In this document: positions 1-7,307 of the stretch, one piece after another
Layout of the letters: each line of letters starts with the position of its first letter
How positions within the stretch are numbered: the first letter of the stretch is position 1
Assembly (NCBI RefSeq): GCF_003309065.1
Contig: NZ_POAF01000006.1
Span: 284,700-348,699 of the forward strand
From: Glutamicibacter soli
GTDB taxonomy: Bacteria; Actinomycetota; Actinomycetes; Actinomycetales; Micrococcaceae
Direction of reading: 5' to 3'
DNA: 64,000 nt
Program-made: the position numbers and the translations under genes
The notes under the pieces: generated by a model
Databases searched by the model: none
What the model was told of the DNA's origin: nothing
Seen by the model: only the letters and a program-made list of their open reading frames with translations

Positions 1-1
1 C

Positions 2-226
2 GAGGTGCCGGACACCGTGGGCACGCTGCTGGTCATCGGGCACCAGCCGGTGCTGCAGGAGCTGGCGCTGCGCCTGGCCTCGGCCGACTCCGACGAGGAA
101 GCGGTCTACGAGCTGGCGATGAACTACCCGACCCTGGGCACCACGGTGCTGGAGACCGGCCACCCCTATTCGCACTTGGACGCGCGCGACGCGAAGGTCA
201 CCCACTTCGCCGTTCCGCGCCCATGA
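2..226 (+). CDS. SixA-like phosphohistidine phosphatase, C-terminal part (5' end outside window)
   Basis: The reading frame is open from the window edge to the stop, so only about the last 74 residues are present. The segment VIGHQPVLQELALRLA matches the second conserved block of the small histidine-phosphatase (SixA/RHG) proteins, where the His of the G-H-x-P motif is part of the active site. Family members remove phosphate from phosphohistidine or small phosphoesters in the cytoplasm. The catalytic RHG motif should lie upstream of the window. The call rests on one motif and the position of the C-terminus. Confidence 0.6.
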   Translation, partial: EVPDTVGTLLVIGHQPVLQELALRLASADSDEEAVYELAMNYPTLGTTVLETGHPYSHLDARDAKVTHFAVPRP

Positions 227-320
227 AGCCCGGGCAATCCGCGGGTCGGACGCCTGCGGCCCAAGATGAGAAAACCCTCACGGGATTCTCCTGACCATCT
301 CATCGGATGTCCACGTTCGG

Positions 321-348
321 TTAACCCTGTGCGACTTCACTGTAAATA
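321..348 (+). promoter_or_regulatory. Candidate promoter upstream of the P-loop gene
   Basis: A -35-like TTAACC (321-326) and a -10-like TAAATA (343-348) are separated by 16 bp, in an AT-richer patch about 65 bp before the start at 414. Inference from consensus only. Confidence 0.35.
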
Positions 349-413
349 GTCGAGCCGAACGGCCGGCCGCGGGGCGCAGGATCCCCGTGGAAAGCGAGCA
401 AGGAGAACCCGCC

Positions 414-1547
414 ATGGGTATTGCACCAATCATCGAAGAGCACCCAACCCCGTCGGCCGCGCCGTCGAGCGACCGCCAGGAGCTGGGCGCCCGCACCGTG
501 GCCGCCATCCGCACCGCCTACACCACCCGCTTCGTCGGCGCGCAGCTGCAGCGCAACCCGGGCGACTTCCATCTTCTGGGCGGCGCCGCGCTGGCCCCTG
601 CCGCCGGAGACGTGGTGGTGGCCCGCGTGACCGAGATCGGCCAGCACACCGCGCTGCAGTCGGCCGAGGGCCGCCGCCAGAAGCTGTTCATCGGCCAGCT
701 GGTGCTGGTGGCCTACGGCGACCGCTACGCACCGGACCAGTTCCTGGCCCACGTGCCGCTGGACCTGGGCCCGTGCCAGCTGGTGGCCGGCGGCGGCGTG
801 GCAAGCCGCGTGGAATCCATGCATGCTTCCATCGAGGCGGCTACCGAGCTGGAGCCGCTGGGCCTGCTGGCCCGCGACGGGCAGGTCGTGAACCTGGCCG
901 ACTTCGCCCCGCTGCAGGTGCACACCCCCTCGGCCGGCGCGAGCGCGCAGCCGGCCCGGACCGGCGTGCCGGTCATCGCGGTGCTGGGCACCTCGATGAA
1001 CTCGGGCAAGTCCACCACCCTGGGCTGCCTGGTCAACGGGCTGACCAATGCCGGGCTGGATGTTGCAGCCGGCAAGGCCACCGGCACCGGGGCCGGCAAC
1101 GACCCGAACCTCTTCAAGGACGCCGGCGCGGTGTCAGTGGCCGACTTCACCGACTTCGGCTACCCGACCACCTACATGGTGCGCTACGAGCAGGTCCGCG
1201 ACCTGCTGGTGGCGATGATCCGCGAGCAGGCCGCCACCGGCGCCGACGTGGTCGTCATCGAGATCGCCGACGGATTGTTCCAGGGCGAGACCTCCCGCCT
1301 GCTGAACGACCCGGTCTTCTCCCGGCACGTGGACCGGGTGCTGTTCAGCGCCCAGGACGCGCTGGGCGCGCTGGCCGGCGAGCAGATCCTGCTCTCCGCC
1401 GGACTGGACCTGGCCGCGGTCTCCGGGCGCCTGACCGCCTCCCCGCTGGCCGCCGACGAGGCCCGCGCCAACCTGCGCACCCAGGTCATCGACACCTTCG
1501 AGCTGTGCGACCCGCAGGTCGCCACGGCGCTGCTGCCGCGCTCCTAG
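414..1547 (+). CDS. P-loop NTPase-type protein of unknown function (377 aa)
   Basis: I do not recognise a named gene. The protein carries a clear Walker A loop, GTSMNSGKST, at about residues 192-201. After it come a segment like those of MobB/dethiobiotin-synthetase-type (SIMIBI) P-loop proteins and the acidic strand VVVIEIADG, a plausible Walker B equivalent. The first 190 residues form a separate domain without obvious motifs. There are no membrane segments or signal peptide, so it should be cytoplasmic. I chose ATG 414 because AAGGAG lies just upstream; an in-frame GTG at 387 lacks such a site. The ABC-type gene downstream starts 21 bp after the stop and may be co-transcribed. A DUF1611-like NTPase is possible. 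Confidence 0.55.
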   Translation: MGIAPIIEEHPTPSAAPSSDRQELGARTVAAIRTAYTTRFVGAQLQRNPGDFHLLGGAALAPAAGDVVVARVTEIGQHTALQSAEGRRQKLFIGQLVLVAYGDRYAPDQFLAHVPLDLGPCQLVAGGGVASRVESMHASIEAATELEPLGLLARDGQVVNLADFAPLQVHTPSAGASAQPARTGVPVIAVLGTSMNSGKSTTLGCLVNGLTNAGLDVAAGKATGTGAGNDPNLFKDAGAVSVADFTDFGYPTTYMVRYEQVRDLLVAMIREQAATGADVVVIEIADGLFQGETSRLLNDPVFSRHVDRVLFSAQDALGALAGEQILLSAGLDLAAVSGRLTASPLAADEARANLRTQVIDTFELCDPQVATALLPRS

Positions 1548-1568
1548 CCGCGGCGGCGAAGGCAAGCC

Positions 1569-3179
1569 ATGCAGGAGAAGACGGACACCGGGATGGGCGA
1601 GCGGGCGCGGCGCGGCAAGCTGCCGGCCCTGTGGGCCCCCGGACGCCGGGCGGCGCTGTCGTGGCTGCTGGGCCTGGGGCTTGGCATGGGCGCGCTCACG
1701 GTGCTGCTGGCCTGGCTCACCGGGCAGCTGACCCGCGCCTTCACCGTTTCCGGGCTCTGGCTGGTGCTGGGCCTGGCGCTCGCGTTCGGGCTGGGCAAGT
1801 TCGCCGAGCGGGTGCTGGCCGAGAAGCTGGGGCAGCACTACGTGGCGCAGCTGCGCGGCGGGCTGCTGAAGCAGTCGCTGACCGCCGACCGGGCCCCGGG
1901 GCTGGGCATCACCGTCGCCCGCTCCACCAACGACCTCTCCTCGGTGCGCAACTGGGTGATCCAGGGCATCGTGCCGCTCATGGCGGGCATCCCGCTGCTG
2001 CTCTTCGCGCTGGCCGGGCTGTACCTCAGCGCGCCGCCGCTGGCGCTGGCGCTGCTCATCCCGCTGGGACTGGAACTGCTGCTGCTCGGGGTGCTGGCCC
2101 CGGGAGCCTACGGCGCGGCCCGGGTGCTGCGCCGGCGCCGCGGGGCGCTGGCCTCGCGGATCGCCGAAACCCTGGGCGCCGCCACCTCCGTGCGGGCCGC
2201 CGGGGGCGTGGGGCGCGAGGTGGGCCGGCTGCAGGACACCGCCGGTCGCATGGCAGCCGCCGCAGTGCACCGCGCGCGATTCGCCGGGGCGCTGCGCGCC
2301 AGCGCGCTGGCCGTGCCGCTGATGGGCAGCGTGCTGCTGGTGGGCCTTGCCTCCAGCGCCGGGCTGCCGGCCTCCGCGATCACCAGCGGACTGCTGCTGC
2401 TGGGCATCAGCAGCGCGGTGCTCGGGGAATTCGGGCGCATGGTCGAATACCGGCAGAACTACAAGGCCGCCCGGCGGATCCTGGCCCCGCTGCTGGCCCA
2501 GTTGGCCGCGCGCGGCACCGGCGCCGGGACCCGGCTGCCGGTGGGCGCGCCTGGCAACACCCCGGACGTGGTGCGCCTGCAGCCGGCCGCCGGCCCGGAC
2601 GGGCGGGCCTGGCCCACGCTGCTGGCAGGTCCGGGCGAGCGCATCGAGGTGGGCGGCGGCCGGGCCGCGCAGCAGCTGCTGCACCGGCTGGCCACCACCG
2701 GGCTGGCCTCGGATCCCCAGCCCCACGGGGCCTGGGTGGGCGGACGGAACCTCGGGCTGGTCCCCGAACGCAGCCGGCGCCGGCTGCTGGGCGCCGCGCT
2801 GTCAGGGATGGTGCTCGAACGCGGGTCCATCGCCCGCGCGCTGCGCTACCGGCGCCCGCAGGGAAGCCTGGAGGAGGCGCTGCGGCTGGCGCAGCTGTTC
2901 GGGCTGGATGTCGACGAGCTGCCCGACGCGGAGGCGACCATGCTGCGCCGCGGCGGCGAACCGCTGGACGACGCGCAGCGCGCCGGGCTGCTGCTGGCCC
3001 GGGCGCTGCTGGAGAAGCCGGCGCTGCTGGTGCTCGACGGGCTGCCGGGGGCGCTGTTGCCGGGCGCGGCCCGCGAGGCGGGCAGGCTGCTGCAGGACTA
3101 CCCGGGGGTGCTGCTCTACCGCGGGACGCTGCCCGGACTGCAGCCCACCCGCGGCTGGGAACCGCAGGCGCGCACCTAG
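1569..3179 (+). CDS. ABC exporter-type membrane protein with degenerate nucleotide-binding domain (536 aa)
   Basis: The N-terminal ~300 residues are a type-1 ABC exporter membrane domain with several hydrophobic spans, the cytoplasmic segment RIAETLGAATSVRAAGG, and a final EYRQNYKAARRIL helix leading into the ATPase region. The C-terminal ~200 residues follow the fold order of a CydC/CydD-like nucleotide-binding domain but have lost its chemistry. The Walker A loop is replaced by AGPGERIEVGGGRAAQQL, with no G-K-S/T. The signature region reads GGEPLDDAQRAGLLLARALLEKPALLVLDGL, so the signature SGGQ and the catalytic Glu of LDEP are both absent. ATP hydrolysis is therefore unlikely. It is convergent with the tetR gene, and the stop codons overlap by 4 bp. 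A pseudo-transporter, sensor or heterodimer partner are options. Confidence 0.6.
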   Translation: MQEKTDTGMGERARRGKLPALWAPGRRAALSWLLGLGLGMGALTVLLAWLTGQLTRAFTVSGLWLVLGLALAFGLGKFAERVLAEKLGQHYVAQLRGGLLKQSLTADRAPGLGITVARSTNDLSSVRNWVIQGIVPLMAGIPLLLFALAGLYLSAPPLALALLIPLGLELLLLGVLAPGAYGAARVLRRRRGALASRIAETLGAATSVRAAGGVGREVGRLQDTAGRMAAAAVHRARFAGALRASALAVPLMGSVLLVGLASSAGLPASAITSGLLLLGISSAVLGEFGRMVEYRQNYKAARRILAPLLAQLAARGTGAGTRLPVGAPGNTPDVVRLQPAAGPDGRAWPTLLAGPGERIEVGGGRAAQQLLHRLATTGLASDPQPHGAWVGGRNLGLVPERSRRRLLGAALSGMVLERGSIARALRYRRPQGSLEEALRLAQLFGLDVDELPDAEATMLRRGGEPLDDAQRAGLLLARALLEKPALLVLDGLPGALLPGAAREAGRLLQDYPGVLLYRGTLPGLQPTRGWEPQART

Positions 3180-3784
3180 CGAGCGTCCCGGGACATCGCG
3201 CGCAGCCCGTGCACCGTGGCCATCACCGCCAGTGTATTGGTGTCCAGATCCGGCGGCGCCTCGCCGTCGGACCGTTCGCGCGCGGTGAGCAATGCGGCGC
3301 CGAACATCGCGCGGGCGGAAGCGGCCAGCAGCGGCTCGGGCACCTGCACCGCGCGGCGCAGCGCCTCGGTGATCTGGTCGGTGATCCGGTGGCGGAACTC
3401 CTGCACCTGCTCGCCCCACGGGCTTTCGCCGCGCTGCTGCTCGCTGACCCACAGCTGGGCGTAGGAGGGGTACTCCTGCACGAAGCCGAACGCGGAGCGC
3501 ACCATCGCCTCCAGCGCCGCCATCGGATCCTCCACCGCCGCGTCCCGGCCCAGCTGGTCCAGCAGCTTGCGCGCGCCGAACTCCAACAGCGCGCCGATCA
3601 TCTTCTCCTTGGAGCCGAAGTTGTAGTAGACGGTGCCCTTGGAGACCCCTGCGGCGCGGGCGATCTCGTCGACCGACACCGCGTTGACCCCGCGCCGGCC
3701 CAGCAGCGCCATCGACGCGGCGAACAGCCGCTCCTTCGAATCGGTGGCGCGCACCCGCGGGCGGGCGCCGAACTGCCCTGTCAT
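3176..3784 (-). CDS. TetR/AcrR-family transcriptional regulator (202 aa)
   Basis: The N-terminal helix-turn-helix, SVDEIARAAGVSKGTVYYNFGSKEKMI (split around residues 28-55), is diagnostic of TetR repressors. The remaining ~140 helical residues form the ligand-binding and dimer domain. The ATG overlaps the TGA of the YhgE-like gene (ATGA), so it is the last gene of a three-gene operon starting at 7086. The perfect palindrome just before that operon is its likely operator, which would make the regulator autoregulatory. The inducer is unknown; TetR proteins next to YhgE/Pip transporters usually respond to toxic small molecules. Confidence 0.88.
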   Translation of the reverse strand: MTGQFGARPRVRATDSKERLFAASMALLGRRGVNAVSVDEIARAAGVSKGTVYYNFGSKEKMIGALLEFGARKLLDQLGRDAAVEDPMAALEAMVRSAFGFVQEYPSYAQLWVSEQQRGESPWGEQVQEFRHRITDQITEALRRAVQVPEPLLAASARAMFGAALLTARERSDGEAPPDLDTNTLAVMATVHGLRAMSRDAR

Positions 3785-6111
3785 TCGCCCAGCTCCGGCT
3801 GCAGGGTCTTCAGCGTCCAGGTCTTGTGCAGGCGCACCGCCAGCAGGCTGCAGCCCAGACCCAGCAGCGTGTAGCCAACCAGCACGCCGCCGATGGCCGA
3901 CAGCATGCCCAGATCCGCCCCGTACATCAGGTGGCGCATGCCCAGCACCACCGAGCTCATCGGCAGGATCTGGTGCAGCACGTGCAGCGGCTCGGGCAGC
4001 GTCTCCCAGGGGAAGGTGCCGCCGGCGGTGACCAGCTGCAGCACCATCAGCACCAGCACCACGAACTTGCCGGCGGTGCCCAGCAGGGCGTAGATGCCCT
4101 GGATCAGGGCGCTGAAGCACAGCGCCGCGAGCAGGAACAGGCCCCAGGTCAGCCACGGGTGGGCGGTGTTCAGGCCGAGCCCGAAGTGCACCACCGCGAA
4201 CAGCAGGCTGGTCTGCAGCAGCGCCAGCCCGGCGAAGGGCAGCCAGCCGCCGATGGCGATCTTCCAGTTCACGCCGTTGGAGGCCAGCGCGCGGGTGGTG
4301 ATCGGGCGGACCACCTGGGTCAGGATCAGCACGCCGATGAACGTCGCCAGGGTCATGAAGAACGGGGCCAGCCCCTCGCCGTAGGCGTGCGCCTCGGCCT
4401 GCTTCTGCTGGGTCACCGAGACCGGGTCGCCGATCACGTTCGCCAGCTTGTCGCTGGTCTTCGCATCCGGGTCGGGGACCTGTCCCACGCCGTCCGCCAG
4501 GCCGCTGGACAGCTCGCCCGAGCCGTCCTCCAGCTGGGTGGTGCCGTCCGAGAGTTCGCCGACGCCCTCGGAGAGCTGCACCAGCCCGGAGTGCAGCGCC
4601 CCGGAGCCGTCCACCAGCGCCCCGGCGCCGGAATCCAGCTCGCCGGCTCCCGAGGCCGCCTGGGTGGCGCCGTCCAGCGCGTCGTGCTGGCCGCCGGCCA
4701 GGGTAGAGGCCCCGGAGGCCAGGGTCTTGGCGCCGGACGCCAGGTCGGAGCCGCCGTCGGCGGCCGTGGAGATGCCCTCCACCAGGGAGGGGACCGCGGC
4801 GTTGAGCTTGCCGGTGCCCGCGGACAGGGTGCCCAGGCCCTTGGCGAGCTCGGCATTGCCGTCGGCCACCTGCTGGGAGCCGCCGGCCAGCGCGTCAAGG
4901 CTTGACTGCACGGCGCCCAGCTCGGCGCGGACCTTCGCCGCCTCGTCCTTCACCGCCTGGCTCGCGGTCGAGTCGTCCACGGCGCCGGCGAGGTCCTTGG
5001 CGATCTTCTCCGCCTGTTCTTCGCTCAGCGCGCCGGAGGCCACGAGTGCATCCAGGCGCTGGGACATCGCATCTTCCACCTGGCCCAGCCGGTCCTTCGC
5101 GTCGGCCTGCAGCTGGTCGATCACCTCGATGGCCCCGTCCGCGGTGGCGGCGAGCTTGGCATTGCCGTCGGCGACCTGCTTGGAGCCGGCGGCCAGCTGG
5201 TCGGCGGCCTTCTTGGCGCTGTGCGCTCCGTCATCCAGCCGCTTTACCGAGTCAGGCAGCGCTGCGGTCTTGGACTCCAAGGTGTCCAGCCCGGCGGAGA
5301 GCTTGCCTGCGCCGGCGGAGAGTTCGGCGGCGCCGGAGGCGAGCGAGTCGGCCCCGTCGGCCAGCTTGCCCTGCCCGGCGACCAGCGAATCCAGCCCGGT
5401 GCTCAGCGAGCTGGTGCCGGCCTTGAGCGCGAGCGTGCCGTCGGCCAGCTGGGAGCTGCCGTCCACCAGCTTGGTGGTGCCGTCGGCCAGGGTGAGCACG
5501 CCGTCGCCCAGGGACAGGGTGCCCTCGTAGACCTGCTTGGCGCCGTCGGCGGCCTCGCCCATCGACTGGTGGATGTCCACGAAGCCGGCGATCATGGCGG
5601 AGGCGGTTTCGGTGCCGACCTCATTGGCCACCGAGGTGCGCACCTCGCCGGCCAGGGTCTTGGCGAAGTTGCTGACCATGAAGTTGTTCGCGTCGTTGGT
5701 CAGCAGCACGATGTCCGCCTGGGTGGCGTCCTTGAAGTCCCCCGGGGAGGTCAGCGCCGCGGAGAAGTCCTCGGGCAGGATCATCGCGAAGGCGTAGGTG
5801 CCGTCGGAGACCGCCTGCTCGGCCGCTTCGCGGGTGTCCAGCTGGGCCCAGCTGAAGGTGCCGTCCTCGTCCAGCGACTCGACCACGGTGTCGCCGACCT
5901 GCTTCTCCTTGCCGTCGACGGTGGCGCCCTCATCGAGGTTGACCACCGCGGCGGTGACATTGTCCAGGTTGGACTGCGGATCCCAGTTGGCGTAGAGGTA
6001 GAGCGCGCCGTACAGCAGCGGCACGCAGGTGATGGCGATGAGCGCGAGCTTGGGCAGCGTGCCGCGGGTCATGCGCTTGAGTTCGGAAAGCGCCAGACGC
6101 AGTGTCGTCAT
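3781..6111 (-). CDS. YhgE/Pip-family ABC-2-type membrane protein (776 aa)
   Basis: An N-terminal membrane helix (about residues 22-42, ending in LLYGALYLYANWDP) is followed by a large extracytoplasmic region. That region contains many heptad-like repeats of the form L-A-x-G-x-x-x-L-x-x-G, with a helical stretch in the middle. The C-terminal third holds about five hydrophobic spans (from APFFMTLATFIGVLIL onward). This is the arrangement of YhgE/Pip proteins (phage infection protein family, ABC-2 permease fold). Such proteins are thought to export or transfer cell-envelope substrates; the substrate is not known. The degenerate ATPase gene ends 3 bp upstream, and the tetR start overlaps its stop. 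Confidence 0.85.
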   Translation of the reverse strand: MTTLRLALSELKRMTRGTLPKLALIAITCVPLLYGALYLYANWDPQSNLDNVTAAVVNLDEGATVDGKEKQVGDTVVESLDEDGTFSWAQLDTREAAEQAVSDGTYAFAMILPEDFSAALTSPGDFKDATQADIVLLTNDANNFMVSNFAKTLAGEVRTSVANEVGTETASAMIAGFVDIHQSMGEAADGAKQVYEGTLSLGDGVLTLADGTTKLVDGSSQLADGTLALKAGTSSLSTGLDSLVAGQGKLADGADSLASGAAELSAGAGKLSAGLDTLESKTAALPDSVKRLDDGAHSAKKAADQLAAGSKQVADGNAKLAATADGAIEVIDQLQADAKDRLGQVEDAMSQRLDALVASGALSEEQAEKIAKDLAGAVDDSTASQAVKDEAAKVRAELGAVQSSLDALAGGSQQVADGNAELAKGLGTLSAGTGKLNAAVPSLVEGISTAADGGSDLASGAKTLASGASTLAGGQHDALDGATQAASGAGELDSGAGALVDGSGALHSGLVQLSEGVGELSDGTTQLEDGSGELSSGLADGVGQVPDPDAKTSDKLANVIGDPVSVTQQKQAEAHAYGEGLAPFFMTLATFIGVLILTQVVRPITTRALASNGVNWKIAIGGWLPFAGLALLQTSLLFAVVHFGLGLNTAHPWLTWGLFLLAALCFSALIQGIYALLGTAGKFVVLVLMVLQLVTAGGTFPWETLPEPLHVLHQILPMSSVVLGMRHLMYGADLGMLSAIGGVLVGYTLLGLGCSLLAVRLHKTWTLKTLQPELGE

Positions 6112-6114
6112 GGG

Positions 6115-7086
6115 TTAGTCCTTTGCTTGGCTGGGGTCGCTGGCCGGCCGCGGGGTCGGCGTGGGGGTGTCCTGTTCTTCCGGCGTTCCGGGTTCCGCGC
6201 TGGCCGATGGGTCTTGAACCGGTTCGGAAGGCTCGGGTTCGGCGGGCTCCGATTCGGCGGGCTCGTGCGGCGGTTCTGCGACGGCCGGCACCATGGCGGT
6301 GGCCGGCTCGATCGGCATAACCGGCTCGGCAGGCTCACCTGGTTCGGACGGTTCGACGTGCTCGTCCAGCCCGGTCCGGATCCGGTCATCGGAGTCCTCA
6401 GAGGTTTCTTCCGGCGCGGCGTCGGGGAGCGGTGCAGGTGCTTCATCCGATGCGAGGCCATCGGCCCATTCGGCCACCCCGAGGTAGGCCACCGGACCGG
6501 TCCAGCTGTCGGGGATCCGGGCCACCGTGGCGACCACGGCGAACTGGCGGTCCGACAGGGCAAAGCGCTCCAGGGCTTCGAGCCATGCCTCGTCCTCGCC
6601 CAGGTGCCGGTCGGGCGAATCCACGACCAGCAGCCTGGTCTGCGGATTCTCGGCGGCCAGCTGCGTGAGCATCTCGGTCATGCGCACTGGATCGACCGCG
6701 TCGACCCAGTCGCCGGCGATGTCGCCGTAGCCGTGCTCCGCCATCCACTTCTTGGGATTCGGCTTGCGCCACGGCGGCGAGGGGATCAGCGAGAGGTCCT
6801 CGCTGACCACGTCCCGGACCTTCAGGTGCGCCTCGGGATCGTTGATGTTCGGGGAGTCGACCACCGCGCTGTGCTTGCGCAGGTGGGCCAGGCGCGAGCT
6901 GCTGCCCCAGGTCACCGTGCCGCCGCCGGGCTTCATCCGGCCTGAAAGCAGCAGGGCCAACGCGGTGCGCGCGCCCTGCGGTTCCCCGGCGACAAGCAGC
7001 ATTTCCCCGGGCGCGACGCTCAGGGAAGTGGGCGGAACCAGTTCGCTATGGCGTCCCTGGAATGAAATCGAGTCTGCAACAAGCAC
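6115..7086 (-). CDS. Degenerate ABC-type ATP-binding protein with acidic Pro/Glu-rich tail (323 aa)
   Basis: Residues 1-200 resemble an ABC ATPase: a beta-rich start (MLVADSISFQ, then LSVAPGEMLLVAGEP), a Walker A position reading GEPQGARTAL in which the essential Lys is Arg, and a hydrophobic strand LLVVDSPD in place of LLLLDEP. No LSGGQ signature is visible. Residues ~205-323 are a low-complexity tail of Pro, Glu, Ala and Ser with many E-P pairs. As first gene of the operon it should partner the YhgE-like membrane protein at the cytoplasmic face, perhaps without hydrolysing ATP. The start is GTG with no Shine-Dalgarno sequence, consistent with a leaderless mRNA. Confidence 0.6.
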   Translation of the reverse strand: MLVADSISFQGRHSELVPPTSLSVAPGEMLLVAGEPQGARTALALLLSGRMKPGGGTVTWGSSSRLAHLRKHSAVVDSPNINDPEAHLKVRDVVSEDLSLIPSPPWRKPNPKKWMAEHGYGDIAGDWVDAVDPVRMTEMLTQLAAENPQTRLLVVDSPDRHLGEDEAWLEALERFALSDRQFAVVATVARIPDSWTGPVAYLGVAEWADGLASDEAPAPLPDAAPEETSEDSDDRIRTGLDEHVEPSEPGEPAEPVMPIEPATAMVPAVAEPPHEPAESEPAEPEPSEPVQDPSASAEPGTPEEQDTPTPTPRPASDPSQAKD

Positions 7087-7095
7087 GTTAACGAG

Positions 7096-7127
7096 ACTAA
7101 TTGAACTGACCGGTCAGTTCAATTAGT
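7096..7127. promoter_or_regulatory. Perfect 32-bp palindrome, probable TetR operator
   Basis: The half site ACTAATTGAACTGACC is followed immediately by its exact reverse complement. The core TGACCGGTCA is a typical TetR-family operator core. It ends 9 bp before the GTG of the operon at 7086. On the minus strand it contains TTGAAC, then 17 bp, then TAGTCT, a usable -35/-10 pair that places transcription start at or next to the GTG. Repressor binding would cover the promoter completely. Confidence 0.8.
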
Positions 7128-7307
7128 GGGAATATCTTTTGCATCACCTCTGGACGTAAAGCGCGTAATGCATTTGGATGATTCATGAGCTGTCACCGAG
7201 TGCGCCCGGGGGAATTCACGGCGAATTCAAGTTCGTCTGGTTTATTCGGTGCTGAGCTTACGGCGCGGTCACCTGTCCGCGCTCACGACACCGACGTTGG
7301 GAATCAC

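Noticed and set aside
773..3874. 1033-codon open frame on the plus strand
   Set aside because: Arg/Gly/Ala-rich out-of-frame shadow of the P-loop, ABC-type and tetR genes, which have proper starts, motifs and codon use.
3826..4905. Repetitive open frames opposite the YhgE-like gene
   Set aside because: The repeats mirror the heptad-like repeats of the YhgE-like protein on the other strand.
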